From: an uncultured Lachnospiraceae bacterium
Lineage (GTDB): Bacteria > Bacillota > Clostridia > Lachnospirales > Lachnospiraceae
Direction of reading: 5' to 3'
NCBI GenBank assembly: GCA_910588815.1
Contig: CAJUQY010000066.1
Location: 1-11,164 of the forward strand
DNA length: 11,164 nt
Position 1 is the first letter of the stretch. Each line of letters starts with the position of its first letter. Below, in pieces: positions 6,982 through 11,164 of this stretch. The translations under genes were made by a program, and so were the position numbers. Under the pieces are notes generated by a model. The model was given only the letters and a program-made list of their open reading frames with translations. It searched no databases and was not told the DNA's origin.

Positions 6982-7857
6982 ATGATATTAGAGCAGGTTT
7001 TAAACGGGGTCATGCTTGGCATGGTGTACGCGCTGATCGCGGTGGGGTATTCCCTGGTGTTCGGTATCCTGAAGCTTTTGAATATGGCCCACGGTTCCAT
7101 CTATGCCTTCGGAGCCCACATGGCGCTGTTCATCGTGTCTATGCAGTTTGGACTTCTTCCGGCTTTTATCTTTGCCATTCTTACTACGGGGGTTCTTTCC
7201 GTTCTTATGGACCGGATTATCCTGGCCCCCCTCCGGGCAAAGAATGCGCCGAACATTACGGCTTTAATCTCTGTCATGGGTGTTTCCTATATTATCCAGA
7301 ATATGATGATGATCATTTTCGACAGCACGAAGAAAACGTTTCCGAAGCTTTTTGACTTCGGAAACGTGGTCTTCCTCGGTGTCACGCTGACGAGCACGCA
7401 GATCGCGATGTTCCTCATCGCCCTGGCCTTCCTGGTGCTTCTTACCGTAGTGGTAAACTACACCAAGGTCGGCCTGGCCATGAGGGCCTCCAGAGAAAAT
7501 GCCAGGGCGGCCAATATGATGGGCATTGATGTGCGCGGGATCGTAACCTTCACCTTCTTCATCAGCGGCATGTGTGCGGCGGTAGCCGGCGTGCTGGTTT
7601 CCGGATACTATCAGATGGTATACAGCACCATGGGAACAGAGGCTGGCCTGAAGGGCTTTTCTGCGGCAGTTCTGGGAGGGATCGGTGTCCTCCATGGCTC
7701 CGTGGTTGGAGGCATCATCATCGGTGTGGCCGAGGCCCTGGCAGTGACTTATCTGGGCGGCAGCTTCCGAAGCGCCACCGCGTATATTGTTTTGTTTATT
7801 GTACTTCTCATCAGGCCTTCGGGACTGTTCGGCAAGGACAATATTGTCAAGGTGTAA
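6982..7857 (+). CDS. livH: Branched-chain amino acid-type ABC transporter permease (LivH family)
   Basis: This is one of the two membrane subunits that form the translocation channel. The 291-residue product is highly hydrophobic, with about eight membrane segments, a normal LivH length. The opening LEQVLNGVMLGMVYALIAVG followed by YSLVFGILKLLNMAHGSIYA is the LivH hallmark. Near the middle, VGLAMRASRENARAANMMGIDV is the cytoplasmic coupling loop that meets the ATPases, and SAAVLGGIGVLHGSVVGGI marks the C-terminal part. The start ATG 6982 follows GAGGTGA closely. It is 34 nt downstream of the receptor gene and 12 nt upstream of livM, so co-transcription is near certain. Confidence 0.94.
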   Translation: MILEQVLNGVMLGMVYALIAVGYSLVFGILKLLNMAHGSIYAFGAHMALFIVSMQFGLLPAFIFAILTTGVLSVLMDRIILAPLRAKNAPNITALISVMGVSYIIQNMMMIIFDSTKKTFPKLFDFGNVVFLGVTLTSTQIAMFLIALAFLVLLTVVVNYTKVGLAMRASRENARAANMMGIDVRGIVTFTFFISGMCAAVAGVLVSGYYQMVYSTMGTEAGLKGFSAAVLGGIGVLHGSVVGGIIIGVAEALAVTYLGGSFRSATAYIVLFIVLLIRPSGLFGKDNIVKV

Positions 7858-7869
7858 AGGAGACTGACC

Positions 7870-8913
7870 ATGGGAAAATTAAGTTCTGTTTATGATTCAT
7901 TCGTGGATTTCATCCTTAAGCATAAAAAGATTGTCCTTCCGGTCTTTCTGGTTATTCTGGCCGTCGTTCCTCTGGTGATCAAAAGCCAATATGTGATCCG
8001 GGTATTCTGCCTGATCGGGATTTACTGTATTCTGACCCTGAGCTTAAATCTGATCGCCGGATATATGGGTCAGTCCTCCATGGGACACGCGGCTCTCTAT
8101 ATGATGGGCGCATATTTTTCAGGGCTTCTCGGCGCGAAGCTTGGCTGGCCCTTCTGGATCACTCTTGTATTCGGGATCCTGGGAGGAGCCCTCGGCGGTC
8201 TGATTTTGGGGTTTGCCACTATGAAGCTCTCGGCGGGATATCTTTCCGTCATCACCCTGGCCTTCGGCGAGGTGGTGGAGATGGTGGTGCTCAACTGGAA
8301 TTCTGTGACCAACGGGCCTCTGGGCGTCAGGGGAATTCCCCGTCCCAATCTGTTTGGCTGGGAGCTGACACCCACCAACGGTGGGTTTTACTGGCTGATG
8401 CTGGTGCTGGTCATCATTGCCGTGTTAGTCAGCATGAGCGTGGTCAATTCCAAGTTCGGGCGGGCTGTGCGGGCTATCAAGGAGGATGAGCTGGCGGCGA
8501 AGCTGATGGGCGTCCATACGGCGGCCTATAAAGTACAGACCATCGTGCTCTCCGGAGCTATGGCAGGGATGGCGGGAGCCTTCTACGCTTCCATGAACCG
8601 CTACATTGACGCGGCCACCTTCAGTTTTGATATCTCCATGACAATCCTCTGTATCGTGATCTTCGGAGGAATGGGCTCCATCCCCGGTATGATCGTGGGT
8701 TCCGCCCTGCTGATCTCCTTTCCGGAGGTGTTGCGGTCTCTGGCAGATTACAGGTTCGTGGTCTACGGCCTGCTTTTGATCTTAATGATGCGGTTCCGTC
8801 CTCAGGGACTTTTGGGGGGCCTCAGCAGACGTCCATATAAGCTTCCGGCAGGAGTTTTAAGGCCGGAGAAACCGGACGGCGGCGGTACAGAAGAAGGGAA
8901 GAAGGTGAGTTAG
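7870..8913 (+). CDS. livM: Branched-chain amino acid-type ABC transporter permease (LivM family)
   Basis: This is the second channel subunit and partners with LivH. The 347-residue product has a positively charged N-terminal tail (residues 1-22), then about nine or ten hydrophobic segments. Family landmarks are YCILTLSLNLIAGYMGQSSM, GHAALYMMGAYFSG, AGYLSVITLAFGEVVEMV and NGPLGVRGIPRPN. The coupling loop FGRAVRAIKEDELAAKLMGV precedes VIFGGMGSIPGMIVGSALL. The C-terminal tail of about 35 residues is hydrophilic and charged, ending GGTEEGKKVS. AAGGAGA just upstream supports ATG 7870. The stop TAG (8911-8913) directly abuts the ATG of livG, so translation of the two is probably coupled. Confidence 0.93.
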   Translation: MGKLSSVYDSFVDFILKHKKIVLPVFLVILAVVPLVIKSQYVIRVFCLIGIYCILTLSLNLIAGYMGQSSMGHAALYMMGAYFSGLLGAKLGWPFWITLVFGILGGALGGLILGFATMKLSAGYLSVITLAFGEVVEMVVLNWNSVTNGPLGVRGIPRPNLFGWELTPTNGGFYWLMLVLVIIAVLVSMSVVNSKFGRAVRAIKEDELAAKLMGVHTAAYKVQTIVLSGAMAGMAGAFYASMNRYIDAATFSFDISMTILCIVIFGGMGSIPGMIVGSALLISFPEVLRSLADYRFVVYGLLLILMMRFRPQGLLGGLSRRPYKLPAGVLRPEKPDGGGTEEGKKVS

Positions 8914-9679
8914 ATGGCGCTTTTGGAAGTAAAAGGGATCACGAAGGTGTTCGGCGGCCTAAAGGCGGTTGAGAATGTGGAATTCAAGGTGGACCAGGGC
9001 GAGATCATCAGCATCATCGGCCCCAACGGCGCCGGAAAAACTACCATTTATAATATGCTGACCGGAGTGTATAAGGTGGACGGAGGCGCCATTACCTTCG
9101 AAGGGAAGGACATCCACAACCGTCCGCCCAGGGAGATCGTCAAGGCGGGGATTGCCAGGACCTTCCAGAATATTCGGCTGTTCCCCACCATGCGCGTCAT
9201 CGAAAACGTGCTCCTGGGGGAACACATCAATGTGAAGTATCATTTCTGGGATCTGTTATTGAAGACGCCGAAATACAGAAGAGAAGAGAAGGCGGCCCAT
9301 CAGAGGGCCATAGACCTTCTGGAATCCCTGGACCTGGCCGATGAGATCGACAATTATGCGAAAAACCTTCCTTATGGAATGCAGAGGAAGCTGGAGATCG
9401 CAAGAGCCCTTGCCACCAATGCGAAGCTCATCATCCTGGATGAGCCGGCGGCCGGCATGAATCCACAGGAATCGGAAGAACTGATGGAGTTTATCCGGTC
9501 CCTCAGGGAGCGGGGGGAGACGATCCTTCTGATCGAGCATGATATGAACGTGGTTATGAATATTTCCGACCGGATCTATGTGATCGACCACGGAAGGAAA
9601 ATTGCGGAGGGCCTCCCGAAGGAGATCGCAAAGAATCCTGAGGTGATCAAGGCTTATCTGGGAAGCGGAGGTGCGGCTG

Positions 9680-9699
<20 letters not shown>
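8914..9699 (+). CDS. livG: Branched-chain amino acid-type ABC transporter ATPase (LivG family)
   Basis: This is a cytoplasmic ATPase that powers the transporter together with LivF. The 261-residue product has Walker A GPNGAGKTT (36-44), Q-loop Gln85, the LivG-type signature YGMQRKLEIARAL (154-166), Walker B LIILDEP (172-178) and switch histidine His209 in LLIEHD. The YGMQ signature in place of LSGGQ is normal for LivG, whose partner LivF carries LSGGEQ. All catalytic elements are intact. The ribosome site AAGGTGAG lies inside the 3' end of livM. The C-terminus runs into livF, with an overlap of 8 or 20 nt depending on the livF start. Confidence 0.94.
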
Positions 9700-10402
<703 letters not shown>

Positions 10403-10420
10403 CAGGACGGCGGAGTGATA

Positions 10421-10627
10421 ATGAAAAAAAGTACAGCCTGTTTTCTGAACTGTGATGTCGTTTCTTCAGGAATGAAGACCAGCCTGTTTTCGGCGGAGGA
10501 AATTCCGGATCCCGGGAGGTGCCGGGACTATGAGGCGCTTTATGAAATTTACCGGGAGTCGTTCGGAAAAACGGCGGACATCTTCCGGAAACTGGAAGCA
10601 TGGAGAGAAGGAGGGGGAAAAGGGTGA
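10421..10627 (+). CDS. Small ORF, 68 codons; possible remnant of an FGGY sugar kinase C-terminus
   Basis: I do not recognise this as a defined family. It begins at ATG 10421, 18 nt after livF, with GGAG five bases upstream, and ends at TGA 10625-10627. It is in the same frame as livF, separated by the livF TAA and six sense codons. The C-terminal half, PDPGRCRDYEALYEIYRES followed by FGKTADIFRKLEAW, resembles by eye the last helix region of FGGY kinases (xylulokinase/rhamnulokinase pattern PDPE..YE.LY.IYR.LY....F..L). The rest of such a kinase is absent. With L-rhamnose isomerase 400 bp downstream, a decayed kinase remnant is plausible. A genuine small protein translated after livF is the alternative. 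It is hydrophilic, with no signal peptide or membrane segment. Confidence 0.4.
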   Translation: MKKSTACFLNCDVVSSGMKTSLFSAEEIPDPGRCRDYEALYEIYRESFGKTADIFRKLEAWREGGGKG

Positions 10628-10644
10628 AAGAAAACGTTTCACCC
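10622..10644. promoter_or_regulatory. Operator-like palindrome C before the rhamnose genes
   Basis: GGGTGAAA (10622-10629) and TTTCACCC (10637-10644) form a perfect 8-bp inverted repeat around GAAAACG. The centre GAAAACGTTTC (10630-10640) is identical to the core of palindrome A and 10 of 11 bases of palindrome B at the liv promoter. It overlaps the stop codon of the 68-codon ORF and lies 44 bases before the ASRT gene. As RNA it could also form a hairpin, but no T-tract follows. No convincing -10/-35 pair is visible around it. Confidence 0.5.
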
Positions 10645-10653
10645 ATACCTGTT

Positions 10654-10674
10654 TGTGCTGTGAAACATGCACAG
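10654..10674. promoter_or_regulatory. Second dyad upstream of the ASRT gene
   Basis: TGTGC (10654-10658) is the reverse complement of GCACA (10669-10673), and CTGTG (10658-10662) pairs with CACAG (10670-10674), giving two mutually exclusive dyads. It lies between palindrome C and the ribosome site. It could be a protein-binding site or a leader hairpin; it is short enough to be chance. Confidence 0.25.
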
Positions 10675-10687
10675 AATGGAGGAAATC

Positions 10688-11035
10688 ATGAAAACCTGGT
10701 ATATTCCTGACGCATATTACCCGAGCAGCAAGAACGGCGAATATGTGAGTCACGAGGCCATCTGTTTCCTCAATGTGGGGAAAGAGGATGCCAAGGTGTC
10801 AATGACTTTGTATTTTGAAGACAGAGAAAAACTGGAAGGATTCACGGTGGTGGTCCCGGCAGAGCGGACGCTTCACTGCCGCATGGATCAGATCAAAAAC
10901 CGGGACGGGGCGTCTGTTCCCACGGATACGCCCTATGCGGTGAAGGTGGAGAGTGAATCGGAGCTTACGGTTCAGTATACGAGAGTGGATACGACTCAGG
11001 CGGAGCTTGCCATTGCAACGACCATTGTGTCCTGA
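10688..11035 (+). CDS. ASRT-family protein (Anabaena sensory rhodopsin transducer-like, DUF1362)
   Basis: The 115-residue product matches the small all-beta family named after the Anabaena sensory rhodopsin transducer. Recognisable family features are the opening TWYIPDAYYPS, GEYVSHEAICFLN (about residues 18-30), LYFEDREKLEGF, the central HCRMDQI, and the ending SELTVQYTRVDTTQAELAIATT. Most bacterial members occur without a rhodopsin. Comparative work has proposed that the superfamily binds sugars or related small metabolites, often beside sugar-catabolic genes. Its place 14 nt upstream of rhaA fits a role in L-rhamnose use, which is inference. The start ATG 10688 is set by GGAGG at 10678-10682 and by the family N-terminus; an upstream in-frame ATG at 10667 lacks a ribosome site. 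The protein is cytoplasmic, with no signal peptide or membrane segment. Confidence 0.88.
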   Translation: MKTWYIPDAYYPSSKNGEYVSHEAICFLNVGKEDAKVSMTLYFEDREKLEGFTVVVPAERTLHCRMDQIKNRDGASVPTDTPYAVKVESESELTVQYTRVDTTQAELAIATTIVS

Positions 11036-11049
11036 ATGAAGGAGGGAAT

Positions 11050-11164
11050 ATGAGCGTAGAGAGTAATTACAACATAGCGAAAGAGTTATATGCGGAGTAC
11101 GGGATCGATACGGATGCCGCTTTAAAAAAGCTGGCCGAGATCCCGGTTTCCGTCCACTGCTGGC
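11050..11164 (+). CDS. rhaA: L-rhamnose isomerase, N-terminal fragment (runs off the window)
   Basis: RhaA converts L-rhamnose to L-rhamnulose, the first step of rhamnose breakdown. Only the first 38 codons are present. NYNIAKELYAEYGIDTDAAL followed by KKLAEIPVSVHCW aligns by eye with the start of RhaA proteins (E. coli: ...[29 protein letters not shown]), and the PVS-HCW block is diagnostic. ATG 11050 is preceded by GGAGGG at 11041-11046. The gap from the ASRT gene is 14 nt, so both are in one operon. Kinase and aldolase genes may follow beyond the window. Confidence 0.85.
   Translation, partial: MSVESNYNIAKELYAEYGIDTDAALKKLAEIPVSVHCW

Noticed and set aside
10622..10644. Rho-independent terminator of the liv operon
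   Set aside because: The 8-bp inverted repeat is followed by ATACCTG with no T-run. Its centre matches the operator-like palindromes at the liv promoter, so a DNA-binding site is the better reading.

Overview
The window (11,164 bp) looks like a chromosomal segment of a low-redundancy, moderately GC-rich clostridial Firmicute, most likely a gut-type Lachnospiraceae (Clostridium cluster XIVa). This is inferred from strong AGGAGG-type ribosome binding sites on almost every gene, the clostridial form of the AspRS C-terminus, a lipoprotein solute receptor, and the overall protein style. No species assignment is possible from the sequence alone. No rRNA, tRNA, CRISPR array, phage gene or transposase gene was seen.

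Layout from left to right. (1) The 3' end of aspS (aspartyl-tRNA synthetase), then a 198-bp gap holding a highly structured, possibly MITE-like repeat (about 273-417), then glyA (serine hydroxymethyltransferase). (2) A 65-nt hairpin separates glyA from a convergent minus-strand gene for a DUF255/YyaL-type thioredoxin-domain protein. (3) A divergent intergenic region with a good extended -10 promoter drives a MATE-family efflux gene to the right. (4) A 264-bp regulatory region holds a clear sigma-A-type promoter and two copies of a GAAAACGTTT(T)C operator-like palindrome. It leads into a complete five-gene branched-chain-amino-acid-type (HAAT) ABC transporter operon: lipoprotein receptor (livJ-type), two permeases (livH, livM) and two ATPases (livG, livF). 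(5) Directly after livF comes a 68-codon ORF of uncertain status whose C-terminus resembles the last helix of FGGY sugar kinases. A third copy of the operator-like motif follows, then an Anabaena-sensory-rhodopsin-transducer (ASRT) family protein, then the start of rhaA (L-rhamnose isomerase), which runs off the window.

How the parts fit. The liv genes are packed with gaps of 34, 12 and 0 nt and one 20-nt (or 8-nt) overlap, so they form one transcription unit. The receptor captures an amino acid or amide-like ligand outside the membrane, LivH/LivM form the pore and LivG/LivF hydrolyse ATP. The ligand cannot be fixed from sequence. The right end is the beginning of an L-rhamnose catabolic cluster in which a sugar-associated ASRT protein precedes the isomerase. 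The same palindrome core lies at the liv promoter and just before the rhamnose genes, so one LacI/CcpA-family regulator may touch both units. The most interesting points are the ASRT-rhaA pairing without any rhodopsin, the shared operators, and the structured repeat before glyA.
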